Assembly (NCBI RefSeq): GCF_001428895.1
Contig: NZ_LMJA01000029.1
Location: 245,982 to 309,981, forward strand
Source of the DNA: Mycobacterium sp. Root265
GTDB taxonomy: Bacteria; Actinomycetota; Actinomycetes; Mycobacteriales; Mycobacteriaceae
Length of the DNA: 64,000 nt
Direction of reading: 5' to 3'
The position numbers and the translations under genes were made by a program. Below, one piece after another: positions 15,874 through 24,265 of the stretch (the first letter of the stretch is position 1; every line of letters starts with the position of its first letter). The notes under the pieces are model-generated. The model was not told the origin of the DNA, searched no databases, and saw only the letters and a list, made by a program, of their open reading frames with translations.

Positions 15874-16776
15874 ATGACTCGACGTCAAGCGCTCATCGGT
15901 GCGCTGGTGACAGGTGGTGTCGTGGCGGGCTGCCGAATCGCCGGTGCGACACCGCCGCCGGCCACCGCAGACAGTGACTTCGCCGCTCTCGAACACCGAC
16001 ACGGCGCACGCATCGGCATGTGGGCTCTCGATCTGGGCACGGGACAGACCCTGGGATACCGCCCTGACGACCGGCAGGCGATGTGCTCGACGTTCAAGAC
16101 CTACGCCGTGGGGCGGGTGCTGCACATGGTGGCCGGAGGTGTGCTCGATCTGAACTCGGCCATACCGATCACCGCCGGCGACATCGTGGTCGATTCACCC
16201 GTCACCAGCAAGCGGGTCGGCACGTCGATGTCCCTCGCAGAACTCTGCGAGGCGGCGTTGGTCTTCAGCGACAACTCGGCAGGTAATGCGTTGCTGCGGA
16301 GCATCGGCGGGCCTCCGGCGATCACATCGTTCGCACGTGGCCTCGGCGATGACCAGACGCGTCTGGACCGCTGGGAGCCCGACCTCAATTCGGCATTGCC
16401 GGGCGATCCGCGTGACTGCACGACACCTCGCGCATTGGTTACCGGCTATCGGGCGTTGATGGTCGGCGATGCGCTGGACCCGCCGTCTCGGGACCGCCTA
16501 CTGAGCTGGATGCAGGCCAATGTGACCTCGGACAAACGTTTCAGGGCGGGTCTGCCGCCCGGCTGGACAAGCGCAGACAAGACCGGTGCCGGTGACTTCG
16601 GTGTCACCAACGACGCAGGCCTGCTCATCGGCCCGACCGGGCAGCGCATCCTGGTCGCCGTGCTGACACGATCCGCCGAGGACCAGATGGACGCCCCGCG
16701 GCTCAACGACGCGGTCGCGGACACCGTACGACTCACGTTGGCGCGGTGGGGACACCATCAGGGTGGAACACCATGA
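15874..16776 (+). CDS. Class A beta-lactamase, Tat-dependent lipoprotein
   Basis: A 300-aa serine beta-lactamase of Ambler class A that hydrolyses penicillins and related drugs outside the membrane. All catalytic motifs are present: CSTFK with S72 and K75, SDN at 132-134, R-W-E-P-D-L-N with E168 and N172, and KTG at 236-238. The N-terminus has a twin-arginine start (TRRQALIGALVTGG) followed by the lipobox VVAGC with C20, so export by Tat and lipidation are expected, as for mycobacterial BlaC/BlaS. ATG 15874 chosen; GTG 15862 is an alternative. Divergent LysR gene suggests inducible control, which is not the usual BlaI/BlaR system of M. tuberculosis. Confidence 0.9.
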   Translation: MTRRQALIGALVTGGVVAGCRIAGATPPPATADSDFAALEHRHGARIGMWALDLGTGQTLGYRPDDRQAMCSTFKTYAVGRVLHMVAGGVLDLNSAIPITAGDIVVDSPVTSKRVGTSMSLAELCEAALVFSDNSAGNALLRSIGGPPAITSFARGLGDDQTRLDRWEPDLNSALPGDPRDCTTPRALVTGYRALMVGDALDPPSRDRLLSWMQANVTSDKRFRAGLPPGWTSADKTGAGDFGVTNDAGLLIGPTGQRILVAVLTRSAEDQMDAPRLNDAVADTVRLTLARWGHHQGGTP

Positions 16777-16809
16777 GAGCTCAATGCCGCCCGCGCTTGG
16801 TCGCCGCGC

Positions 16810-17592
16810 TTACGGGTGTTTGTTCCACTGGCCGCAATCCTGGGCCAGCACGTCGTTGACATCGACACGGATGCCCCCGACGATCGGTCCCGGATTCGAC
16901 GCAGTGTCGATGACGCGTTGGTAGAGCACCGCGGCCGGATGGATCTGGCCCTTCGACCATGACCGCGTCTGCCAGATCCACGCCTTGCCGGGCGTGCCCG
17001 ACCTGCCGATCACACCGTCTTCGATGGCCCATTGGGACGGGTTGATGCCCGCGTAGATTCCGGTCCGCATCTCGCCGATCACCGAGTTGATTCCGCGAAA
17101 CCACGGCAGTGCCTGGCTGTTCCAGGTGTTGCGGTCGATGTCGTCGTCGACGCTGAAGAAGATCGGTGCGCTCTTACCGCCGCCCGCCGCGGTGTGCAAC
17201 GCCCACGCGGTCCTGGCGTCGGCCACCCCACCGGCATACCCGCGGGTGAAGTCCGAAGGCGCTGTCCCGCCGGGCTTCCCGTACTGATAGTTGCTGACGA
17301 TGATCAAGCCGGCGGCGGTCAGTGACTGGGCGTAGGGCAGGGTGATCGGCTTGGCGCCGAACGACGACCCGGGTCGCGACGTCGACACGTAGTTGATCAC
17401 CCCGGAGTGCCCGGCGGCCCGGATGTCCTGGGCCGGGATCTGGCGCATCGCGTAATCGATCAGCGTGGGCGCGGCGGCTGCGGCGGTGGGCGCCGCAGCA
17501 CCGGCCGCGACGGCACCCATGCCGGCCAGCGCCGACGCCGCTGCGGCGTAGCGCAGGGCGTCACGGCGGGAGACCGCGCGGGGATCCGACAT
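16810..17592 (-). CDS. Tat-exported DUF1906 (Rv2525c-like) glycoside-hydrolase-like protein
   Basis: A 260-aa secreted protein. The Tat signal SRRDALRYAAAASALAGMG (8-26) leads into an alanine-rich region cleaved near residue 40. The mature part is a DUF1906 domain with a TIM-barrel, glycoside-hydrolase-25-like look: GVINYVSTSRPGSSF, a FFSVDDDID strand with the acidic cluster, GIYAGINPSQW, and a WIWQTRSWSKG strand. M. tuberculosis Rv2525c has the same architecture and is Tat-dependent; its enzymatic activity is not firmly established. The gene is convergent with the beta-lactamase (33 nt) and its substrates are presumably in the cell wall. Confidence 0.8.
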   Translation of the reverse strand: MSDPRAVSRRDALRYAAAASALAGMGAVAAGAAAPTAAAAAPTLIDYAMRQIPAQDIRAAGHSGVINYVSTSRPGSSFGAKPITLPYAQSLTAAGLIIVSNYQYGKPGGTAPSDFTRGYAGGVADARTAWALHTAAGGGKSAPIFFSVDDDIDRNTWNSQALPWFRGINSVIGEMRTGIYAGINPSQWAIEDGVIGRSGTPGKAWIWQTRSWSKGQIHPAAVLYQRVIDTASNPGPIVGGIRVDVNDVLAQDCGQWNKHP

Positions 17593-17730
17593 GGCGGGGA
17601 TGTTAACAGAGTGGCTCTAGTGAAATATGTGACCGCGCCGTGCGCCAGCGGGAAATTTACGGGGCGGACAGTGAAATCCGCCGACGCCACCGGCGACGAC
17701 GCGGAATACAGTCCACCGCAACGCTTCGCC

Positions 17731-18912
17731 TCACGTCGAGACCTCGGCGGCGGGCACCGGCCTGCGCACGGCCGAGCCGATGAGGTGGCGGCGCAACCGT
17801 CCGTCCGCCAGCCGGAACAGGTGGCCCATGGCGACGGCCGTACCGGGCACATCGTCGCGAGCGGTCAGGTAGGTCCAACGGTGCGCCTCCGGCAGCGAGA
17901 AGAAGGTCTCGAAGAAGCGCGGGACGTCGTCGGCGGGCATCCGCAGGAGTGCTTCCAGGCCGATCAGCCGGAAGCGGTGGATCGCTCGGGCGGAGCGCGG
18001 CCAGATGGTGCGCCGCGCCGCGGCCAGCGCCGCGTCCGGACCGGCCGGCAGGTGAGCGGCCAGCGCAGCGGCCACCGTCGGCGCGAGGCGCAACGACGCG
18101 GCCACACTGAAACCGGTTGCCGGATGGATCAATGGCGCCGCCGCACCGAATCCGAACACATCCGTCCCGCGGTGTCGTGGCTGATCCAACGGAAACGAAA
18201 CCTTCTCGCTGCGTGCGTTTTCCGGGATCTTTACACCGTGGTGGGCCAGCCTGGCATGCAGCCGTCGGCGTAGCACCGACAGCGGAAGTCCCGGCCGGCG
18301 GGCCAGGGAGGTCTCCTCCACCAGCACCTGTCCACCGCCCAAGGGCACCGCGTACAGGAACGTCGGCCAACCCGCCTCGCCGTGGTCGGCACGCCAGTCC
18401 ATGAACAGTGCGTCTCCGGACTCCGTGAGCGGTGCCGCTGCGTCCGCGTCGATCACCAACCCGTAGGCCGTCTGATCCGCAGGTGTGCGGCGCGCCGCGG
18501 CGGCATCCAGGGGGCGCGCCCGGCCTCCGGCGTCGACGACGACCGCGGCGCGCAATGCAGATCCGTCGGCCAGCGTGACCACGCCGCGTTCCGGTGACCC
18601 GACTGCGCGCCCGGCGTGAATGTGCACTCCGGCAAGTTGGTCGGCGAGGTGCCGCTGCAGTGCGGGCACATCGAGAACGGCGTACTCCCAGCCCAACTGG
18701 TGCTCGGTCAGCGCGATCGCCCGGCCGGCGGCGCGCGCCGCGACCACGGACACCGGCAGATCCGGCGGCAGTTCTGGGCTCCACATGCCGTAGGTGGCCG
18801 TCCACGGCCGGTCAGGGGACGGGTCGACCAACCCGGTGACCAGCCCCTGCCTCGCGCATGCCGCCGCCAACGCCATCCCCGCGGGCCCGGCGCCCACCAC
18901 CAGAACGTCCAT
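17731..18912 (-). CDS. Lycopene cyclase family protein (CrtL/CrtY type)
   Basis: A 393-aa FAD/NAD-binding flavoprotein of the plant/bacterial lycopene beta-cyclase family, expected to close the beta-ionone rings of lycopene or a related carotene. The dinucleotide fold is at the very N-terminus (VLVVGAGPAGMALAAA, residues 3-18). Further family elements are TATYGMWSPELP near 44-55, EETSLARRPGLPL, and HPATGFSVAASLRLAP. ATG 18912 chosen because it starts directly before the Rossmann strand and lies 4 nt after the MOSC gene stop. No phytoene synthase or desaturase genes are in the window, so its precursor supply is encoded elsewhere. Confidence 0.75.
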   Translation of the reverse strand: MDVLVVGAGPAGMALAAACARQGLVTGLVDPSPDRPWTATYGMWSPELPPDLPVSVVAARAAGRAIALTEHQLGWEYAVLDVPALQRHLADQLAGVHIHAGRAVGSPERGVVTLADGSALRAAVVVDAGGRARPLDAAAARRTPADQTAYGLVIDADAAAPLTESGDALFMDWRADHGEAGWPTFLYAVPLGGGQVLVEETSLARRPGLPLSVLRRRLHARLAHHGVKIPENARSEKVSFPLDQPRHRGTDVFGFGAAAPLIHPATGFSVAASLRLAPTVAAALAAHLPAGPDAALAAARRTIWPRSARAIHRFRLIGLEALLRMPADDVPRFFETFFSLPEAHRWTYLTARDDVPGTAVAMGHLFRLADGRLRRHLIGSAVRRPVPAAEVST

Positions 18913-18916
18913 GGGG

Positions 18917-19735
18917 TCAGGCCCGGGTGAACGGATCGCCGAGGCTGATGGTGCCCTCGGTGACCACTTCGAAGTAGGCCCCCGCGCAGGGTAGGCGCCC
19001 CAAGCCGAAGGAGTCGACGAGGTTCTCGGTGGCCGGGGTGCGCAGTGCGTGGACGGCGCGACCGAGGTCACCGTGTTCGAGGGTCGGGATCACGCATCGT
19101 GGCGTGGCGCCCATCCCTTTCAGTTGGACAGCGCCGATATCGAAAGTCCCTTCAGCCCAGTCATTCTCGGCGTACGCGGGGTAGCCCGGGGGAGTGACGA
19201 TGACGATGTTGGGCCGGTAGCGCTGCGCCTCGGTCCCGATCCGCTCCAGCGTCGCGGTGGTGATGACGTGCAGCGGTGCGAGATCCACGAAGGAATCGCC
19301 CGGGGTCGCCTCGCCCAGCTCGAGCAGCGGAGCGTCCACCACGGCGTCCAGTCCTCGATCGAGAACCTGCTCGGGGTCGGCGCGTTCCAGGCTGGCCCCC
19401 GCGGGGCGGCGGGTGGCCAGCCGGACCGGTCGCGACACCAACTCGGAGAGGGCCTCGTCGAATTCGTCCTGCCCGGGCCGCACCTCGGTCCCGTCGGGCA
19501 GGCGGACGCGCACCTGGTCACCGTCGATGCGCGCGGTGCACGTCAGGAGCCGGCGCCACAGGCGCGCCTGTTTGGCGCTGGCCACCCGTCCGGTCTCGCC
19601 GTCGATCAGGGCCAGCCGGCGGTCCCCCTCGGCACCGTCGTGACCGACGGTCAAGGTGGTGACGGCCTCCCCGAGCATCGATTTGACGGGATAGCGGTGC
19701 AGACTTCCCACGTGCAGTTGGTCACCGGTGGACAT
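18917..19735 (-). CDS. MOSC-domain protein
   Basis: A 272-aa MOSC (molybdenum cofactor sulfurase C-terminal) protein with the N-terminal beta-barrel extension: VGSLHRYPVKSMLGE (9-23) is the conserved opening of MOSC_N proteins such as mARC/YcbX. The MOSC core contains RYRPNIVIVTP, FDIGAVQLKGMGATPRCVIPT (with the conserved Cys) and FGLGRLPCAGAYFEV. Such proteins bind molybdenum cofactor and act in N-hydroxylated compound reduction or sulfur carriage. Stop is 4 nt before the lycopene cyclase ATG, so the two are almost certainly co-transcribed; a functional link between them is not obvious. Confidence 0.8.
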   Translation of the reverse strand: MSTGDQLHVGSLHRYPVKSMLGEAVTTLTVGHDGAEGDRRLALIDGETGRVASAKQARLWRRLLTCTARIDGDQVRVRLPDGTEVRPGQDEFDEALSELVSRPVRLATRRPAGASLERADPEQVLDRGLDAVVDAPLLELGEATPGDSFVDLAPLHVITTATLERIGTEAQRYRPNIVIVTPPGYPAYAENDWAEGTFDIGAVQLKGMGATPRCVIPTLEHGDLGRAVHALRTPATENLVDSFGLGRLPCAGAYFEVVTEGTISLGDPFTRA

Positions 19736-19752
19736 AGTCGAACGATACGTAC

Positions 19753-21999
19753 CTAGGACACCGTCGCGCGGGGCGTGATCCTGGCAGGGTCCGCGGTCGG
19801 CACGCTGAGGTGCATGTCCGTCACCCGCATTGAGCCGAACGAGGTGATGGTTGCGTAGAGGGTCGACGAGGCCACGAGTTGCACGGTGACGGTCTGCCCG
19901 GGCTTGAGGGTGTGGGCCACCGGCTCCAGCGCAATGCTGATCGAGCGTGGCTGACCGTCGAGGGTGACGGGGATGGGCGTGACCTGGCCGCCCAGCACCA
20001 ATCCGGTGGAGTCGTCGACGAGCTGGGCGTACACGTGCCGGGCGATGCCGGTGCCGCTGTAGCTGAGTGTCAGTCGAGGTGCGCCCGCCACGACCGTCGT
20101 CGTGGTGAGTGCGGGTGTCGTGAGGTTCAGGGCGTTGAAGGCTTTCGACCCGCCGATCGGCAGCACCCCGAACATCGGTCCGGAGCCGCCGATGAACGGC
20201 ACCAGTGGCAGCAGGCCGCCGGAGCTGCCGGCGGTGACGGGGCTGCCGTTGACGATCCGATAGGTATCCGACGCATAGAACTGCCCGCGCTGATCGACGA
20301 ATTCGAATCGCGGACCGGTCACCGCCTCGGTGTTGCCGTTGACGTACCGGTCGAGCCACGCGAGGGTCGCCTGCTGGATCACGACGCCGTCGGTGGGGTC
20401 GAACACATTGTTGGCGCACAGTCCGTGGCCGCCGCAGAACCAGATGACCTTGGTCGGGACGCGGTTGGCGATGAGGGTCTGGGCGGTGGTGTCGGCCTCC
20501 TGCAACGAGAACAGGGTGTCGACGGTGCCCTGGATCAGCAGGGTCGGCGCGGTGATCTTGCCGACCAGGTCGCGCGGGGCACCGGGCCCGAGTTGGGCCA
20601 GGCGGTCTTGTTGAGCCTGGGTCTGCCTGCCGGTCAGCACACCGAAGATGGTGGCCGGCAGGATGGCCGGATTCGCGCGGGTGAACAGCGTGGTGCCCGC
20701 GGTCAGGATGGCCGTCCAGCTGCTCTTGTACGACTGGTTCTTGTAGTAGGCGGTGCTGAAGGAGTTCCAGGCGATGGCCGGCACGATCGCGTCGATACGC
20801 GGATCGGTGCCGGCGGCAACCAGTTGGATGCCGCCGCCGTAGGACGCGCCGGTCATGCCGATACGGGGATCCAGCACGCCGGGATCGAGCCGCGCCTCGG
20901 GCTGGGTGGCCACCCAGCTGATGATCGCGGACACGTCCTTGGCCTCGAAGTCGGGGGAACCTTGTTCGAGCCTGCCCCCGGAACTGTGTTCCCCGCGGGG
21001 ATCCCAGGTGACGACGTTGTAGCCGGCGGCGCGCAGCGTCCCGATGTACACCAGGCCCGAGGTGTCGGCGATGATGCCGTCCAGCGGCGTGGGTTTGAGA
21101 TTGGTGGCGCCCGGTAGGAGAAGACCCGGGCCCTGCAGGATGGTGGCAGCCTGCTCGCCGGGCCGCAGACCGACCGCGGGCATGAAGTGCGCGTAGATCC
21201 GGGTGCCGTCAAAAGACGTCAACATCACGTCGCGCGGACGCGGTGTGCCCGCCGGCCGGCCCGCCTCCAGGGGATAGCCGACGATCGGGTGCAGCAGGTC
21301 GCTGACCACGGGTATCTGGTTGATCACCGCGACGATCGGCGTCACGAACAGCGGCCCGAAGACCGGTACCTGCTGCAATGGCTCCAGCAACGGCGTCTTC
21401 GGTGTCGCGATGACGGGCGCGTTCGTGACGGGGTCGACCACCCGTGTCGTGGCGGCGGTGGGGGCAAGGGTGTTCCTGCTCGCGGCGGCCAGCATCGTCC
21501 ACGACAGCGGCGGATCCACCGGCACCGCCGGGCCGTCTGTGGCAGTGCGTACGGTGCGCGCCGGACGGGGAGCCGTCACAGGGTCGGCGACCTCCGTCAG
21601 GGCGGCCGGGGTGATGACGATCGGGTCCGTGGGTGCTGGTCCCGGGTCGGTGGCATCGGAAGGGCTGTCGGCGACGGCCGCCGCGCGCGCCGATTTCACG
21701 GATCTCTTCCGGGCCGACGGCGCATCGGTGTCGTCGTCGACGGCCGCTCGAAGCACGCCCGCTCGCGGTGTCGCGGAATCTTCGCCCGAAGCGGTGTCTT
21801 TCGCGGAGTCCGGCTTCTCGTCGGGTTTTGCGGTGTGCGGAGACGACTGCCCGGAGGCCGGGGAACTCGCGCCGTCGCTTGCACTTTCAGCGGGCGCCGC
21901 AGACGCCGTTCCGCAGAACACCGCCGCCCCGATGCCGAGAGTCGCGGCCAAACCGCCGATCCTGCCGATGTACACCGCCGCCGCGCTCACACCGGTCAT
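19753..21999 (-). CDS. Large exported alpha/beta hydrolase (CocE/S15-like)
   Basis: A 748-aa exported serine hydrolase. A signal-like helix (VYIGRIGGLAATLGIGAAVF...ASA, residues 9-34) is followed by about 150 residues of Ser/Ala/Pro/Asp-rich low-complexity sequence, a style shared by several mycobacterial surface proteins. The catalytic domain (about 240-600) has the nucleophile elbow GMTGASYGGG, the acid in LIQGTVDTLFS and H in CGGHGLC. A C-terminal beta-rich domain resembles the jelly-roll of X-prolyl dipeptidyl peptidase/CocE enzymes. Substrate unknown: ester or acyl-peptide. The ATG at 21999 has GGGAGAG upstream. Confidence 0.75.
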   Translation of the reverse strand: MTGVSAAAVYIGRIGGLAATLGIGAAVFCGTASAAPAESASDGASSPASGQSSPHTAKPDEKPDSAKDTASGEDSATPRAGVLRAAVDDDTDAPSARKRSVKSARAAAVADSPSDATDPGPAPTDPIVITPAALTEVADPVTAPRPARTVRTATDGPAVPVDPPLSWTMLAAASRNTLAPTAATTRVVDPVTNAPVIATPKTPLLEPLQQVPVFGPLFVTPIVAVINQIPVVSDLLHPIVGYPLEAGRPAGTPRPRDVMLTSFDGTRIYAHFMPAVGLRPGEQAATILQGPGLLLPGATNLKPTPLDGIIADTSGLVYIGTLRAAGYNVVTWDPRGEHSSGGRLEQGSPDFEAKDVSAIISWVATQPEARLDPGVLDPRIGMTGASYGGGIQLVAAGTDPRIDAIVPAIAWNSFSTAYYKNQSYKSSWTAILTAGTTLFTRANPAILPATIFGVLTGRQTQAQQDRLAQLGPGAPRDLVGKITAPTLLIQGTVDTLFSLQEADTTAQTLIANRVPTKVIWFCGGHGLCANNVFDPTDGVVIQQATLAWLDRYVNGNTEAVTGPRFEFVDQRGQFYASDTYRIVNGSPVTAGSSGGLLPLVPFIGGSGPMFGVLPIGGSKAFNALNLTTPALTTTTVVAGAPRLTLSYSGTGIARHVYAQLVDDSTGLVLGGQVTPIPVTLDGQPRSISIALEPVAHTLKPGQTVTVQLVASSTLYATITSFGSMRVTDMHLSVPTADPARITPRATVS

Positions 22000-22244
22000 T
22001 ACCAGGCTCTCCCGTCAGTTGTGGCGCACTGTTCAAGATCACTGTGTGTTTGCTGGGGACGTGCTGTCCATCACAACACAAACGTCAGATCGGGACAAGG
22101 AGCAATCGGGCAGTCCGCGTCGGACACGGGATCTTCCTGCTAGCGGTACCACTGAGATGGGCGCTAGCCGCGGCGATTTCGGGCCTCTGCGCGAGCAGTC
22201 TCAAGGGGTCGGACAATCGACACGGACCCAGAGGGGAACCTGAC

Positions 22245-22550
22245 ATGAACAAGATCACCGTCATCTCGACAACCGTTGCCGCCGTAGTGCTGAGCGGACT
22301 GATCGGCTTCGCGCCGATCGCCGCGGCCGACACCGACCCTCAGGTCGGTGACCCGACGTCGACGGCCTCCCTGCACCAAGAAGCCCCCATCTCGGCGGAG
22401 ACCGGTGCCCCGCTGGGCGACGAGGGCCTGGGCACCGATCCGCTGATCCCGCTGGGGACCGATCCACAGTCGCCGGTCCGGCTGGGGTACATCGACCGCA
22501 ATCACGACGAGGGCAACACCAGCAACGGAATGGTCGACACCGCGTTCTGA
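22245..22550 (+). CDS. Small exported protein of unknown function
   Basis: A 101-aa protein with an N-terminal signal (VISTTVAAVVLSGLIGFAPI, then AAA, cleavage near residue 28). The mature part is acidic, proline/glycine-rich and lacks cysteine, with two related GTDP segments (63-66 and 71-74). AGAGGGGAACC precedes the ATG at 22245. It is divergent from the large hydrolase, with 245 nt between, so it has its own promoter. I do not recognise a family. Confidence 0.65.
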   Translation: MNKITVISTTVAAVVLSGLIGFAPIAAADTDPQVGDPTSTASLHQEAPISAETGAPLGDEGLGTDPLIPLGTDPQSPVRLGYIDRNHDEGNTSNGMVDTAF

Positions 22551-22689
22551 CCGGCAGCTTGTCCGTGCCGGGGGGATGTGTGCACACCGGCGCGGGGAAG
22601 GGTCCGTCGCCGACCGGCCGACACGTTGGCGCGCAGTCGGCACGACGTAACGGCAGCACCGGGGCGCCGCCAGGGCTCGCAGTACCGGA

Positions 22690-23358
22690 CTACGCCGTGC
22701 GCGCGCTCCACTCAGCCGTGCGCTCGGGCGTCGCCTCGGCCAAGGCCTTCACCGTCTTCTCCACATCGAAGTCCTTGCCGTACACCGGCGTTCCGGGCTG
22801 CTGGCGCCACGACTCCGAGATCGGACCAGCATCCACCGGATCGAATCCGAGCTGCTCGACGATTCCGTGCACCAGCTCGCGGCCCGGTCCGTCCGCACCG
22901 GCGATCGGGAGCGCGATGCGATTGGGCGTACCGCTGGGCGTTCCCTTCTTCAGCAGGTGCTTCCAGAAGATCCCGTTGAACACCTTGTAGACCGGTGCGC
23001 CGATCTGGTCGGCGACCCAGCCGCTTTCGGTCTGACCGTCCTCGATGGCCGCGATCTCCCCGTCGCGTTGCTGCGGGTAGTAGTTGTTGGTCTCGATCAC
23101 CGGGGCGCCAGGCTTGCGGGCGTCCACGATCCCGTCGGCCAGATCGGGCACATTTTTCTGCGGGATGCTCACGATGACGAGGTCGGCATCGGCGGCGGCG
23201 TCCCTGGCCCACACCGCGGTCGCACCGGTTTCGTTCGCCAGTTCGGTGAGCGTTTCGGGGGCCCGCGAGTTCGCGACGGTGACGTCGTGGCCGAGTTCGC
23301 GCAGCCGGCGCGTCAGGGTGCCGCCGATCAGACCTGCTCCGATGATTCCGATCTTCAT
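22690..23358 (-). CDS. NADPH/F420-type dinucleotide-binding oxidoreductase
   Basis: A 222-aa Rossmann-fold protein of the NADP-oxidoreductase, coenzyme F420-dependent family. The dinucleotide motif GIIGAGLIGGTLTRRL is at residues 4-19, followed by VTVANSRAPETL, whose Asn-Ser-Arg is the NADP-phosphate-binding pattern. VYKVFNGIFWKHL and ALPIAGADGPGRE are the conserved downstream elements. Length fits the family (about 210-230 aa). Real F420 use cannot be read from sequence; many mycobacterial members are annotated simply as NADPH-dependent. ATG 23358 chosen since it starts the first beta strand. It lies downstream of the acetyltransferase gene, on the same strand, with 28 nt between. Confidence 0.75.
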   Translation of the reverse strand: MKIGIIGAGLIGGTLTRRLRELGHDVTVANSRAPETLTELANETGATAVWARDAAADADLVIVSIPQKNVPDLADGIVDARKPGAPVIETNNYYPQQRDGEIAAIEDGQTESGWVADQIGAPVYKVFNGIFWKHLLKKGTPSGTPNRIALPIAGADGPGRELVHGIVEQLGFDPVDAGPISESWRQQPGTPVYGKDFDVEKTVKALAEATPERTAEWSARTA

Positions 23359-23386
23359 ATGTCGGCCAACGTGCGGCCTGGTCCGC

Positions 23387-23911
23387 CTATTCCGTCGCGG
23401 AAGGAGATGGCGCATCTTTCACCAGATAGATGAGCGGCCGCCCGCGTGTGTCGACGGTCTCGTGATCGCTTCGGAAATCGAGTTTGTCGAGAACCCGCAG
23501 CGAAGGGGTGTTCCATGCGCCGACGGTGGACCAGATCCGGCGGCGCCCGGTCGCGAATGCCGCCTCCATCACGGCGTGAGCGGCTTCGCTTGCATAGCCG
23601 TGACCGTGAAAGCGTTGCAACAGCTCGCACGCGATCTCCGGTTCATCGACGGTGCACCGACCGATGATCAGACCGCAATAACCCAGCGGTTCACGGTCGG
23701 CGTTGCGGCGAATCGTCAGCAGCCCGAATCCGTTCCGAACAGCTTCGATCCGCTGCTGAGCCAACCGAGCGCGGATGTCCTTCACCGACTCCGACGTGCC
23801 ACCCTCGTGCTCCCCGAGTAGCTCGTGATTCCACTCGGCATCGCACTCGTCGCGCAGATCAAGGCTGAGCCGTTCGGTGCGGATCGAGGTGGCCATCGGT
23901 ATGTACCGCAT
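23387..23911 (-). CDS. GNAT-family N-acetyltransferase (RimJ/RimL type)
   Basis: A 174-aa acetyl-CoA-dependent acyltransferase. IRTERLSLDLRD opens the fold like ribosomal-protein N-acetyltransferases; GYCGLIIGRC and EIACELLQRFHGHGYASEA contain the beta4-P-loop (R/Q-x-x-G-x-G/A) that binds acetyl-CoA, and NTPSLRVLDKLDF is the typical C-terminal helix motif. A strong GGAGGGGG site precedes the ATG at 23911. Target could be a protein N-terminus or a small amine. The next gene on the strand starts 28 nt downstream, so they may be one operon. Confidence 0.8.
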   Translation of the reverse strand: MRYIPMATSIRTERLSLDLRDECDAEWNHELLGEHEGGTSESVKDIRARLAQQRIEAVRNGFGLLTIRRNADREPLGYCGLIIGRCTVDEPEIACELLQRFHGHGYASEAAHAVMEAAFATGRRRIWSTVGAWNTPSLRVLDKLDFRSDHETVDTRGRPLIYLVKDAPSPSATE

Positions 23912-23953
23912 CACCGCCCCCTCCGCACAGCGCGGCTGGCTCTCCCCTCACGG

Positions 23954-24187
23954 GTGCCCCCACCGTCTACTCATGACACTTCACCACAGCGCACGCGCAC
24001 CGACCACGACGGCTCGGCCGGCGAGTTCACCTGCACCACCGAATTCACCGGTGCCACAACGCTGGACATCGATCACGTAGACGTACTGCAACGGTTGCAG
24101 GGAGTCTTCCCCGGCGGTGTTGCCGACCTGCACTGCAGGTTCACCATGGACGATGCGCTGATCAGCCGGCTGGTGAGCGAGCCGTGA
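23954..24187 (+). CDS. Possible 77-aa ORF, unknown
   Basis: A GTG-started frame whose second half looks protein-like (LDIDHVDVLQRLQGVFPGGV, then DDALISRLVSEP) with a third-position GC bias that fits the genome. The first 20 residues are not convincing and no ribosome site is seen. It could be a short gene or the tail of a degraded one. The rest of the 354 bp between the acetyltransferase and the lyase gene shows nothing clear apart from GAAAGG before the lyase start. Confidence 0.3.
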   Translation: MPPPSTHDTSPQRTRTDHDGSAGEFTCTTEFTGATTLDIDHVDVLQRLQGVFPGGVADLHCRFTMDDALISRLVSEP

Positions 24188-24265
24188 ACTTTATGTGCGT
24201 AATCTGGCCACCGCGTCGATCGGCTCGGACGATGGAGGGGACATCGTCGAGCGAAAGGTCCACGC

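Noticed and set aside
19879-21117. Long open frame (412 codons) opposite the large exported hydrolase
   Set aside because: Shadow of a real gene: no ribosome site or domain, His/Gly/Arg-rich composition; the minus-strand protein has clear catalytic motifs.
22580-22589. GTGTGCACAC palindrome after the small exported protein as a terminator
   Set aside because: Self-complementary without loop space and no T-tract; cannot form a stable terminator hairpin.
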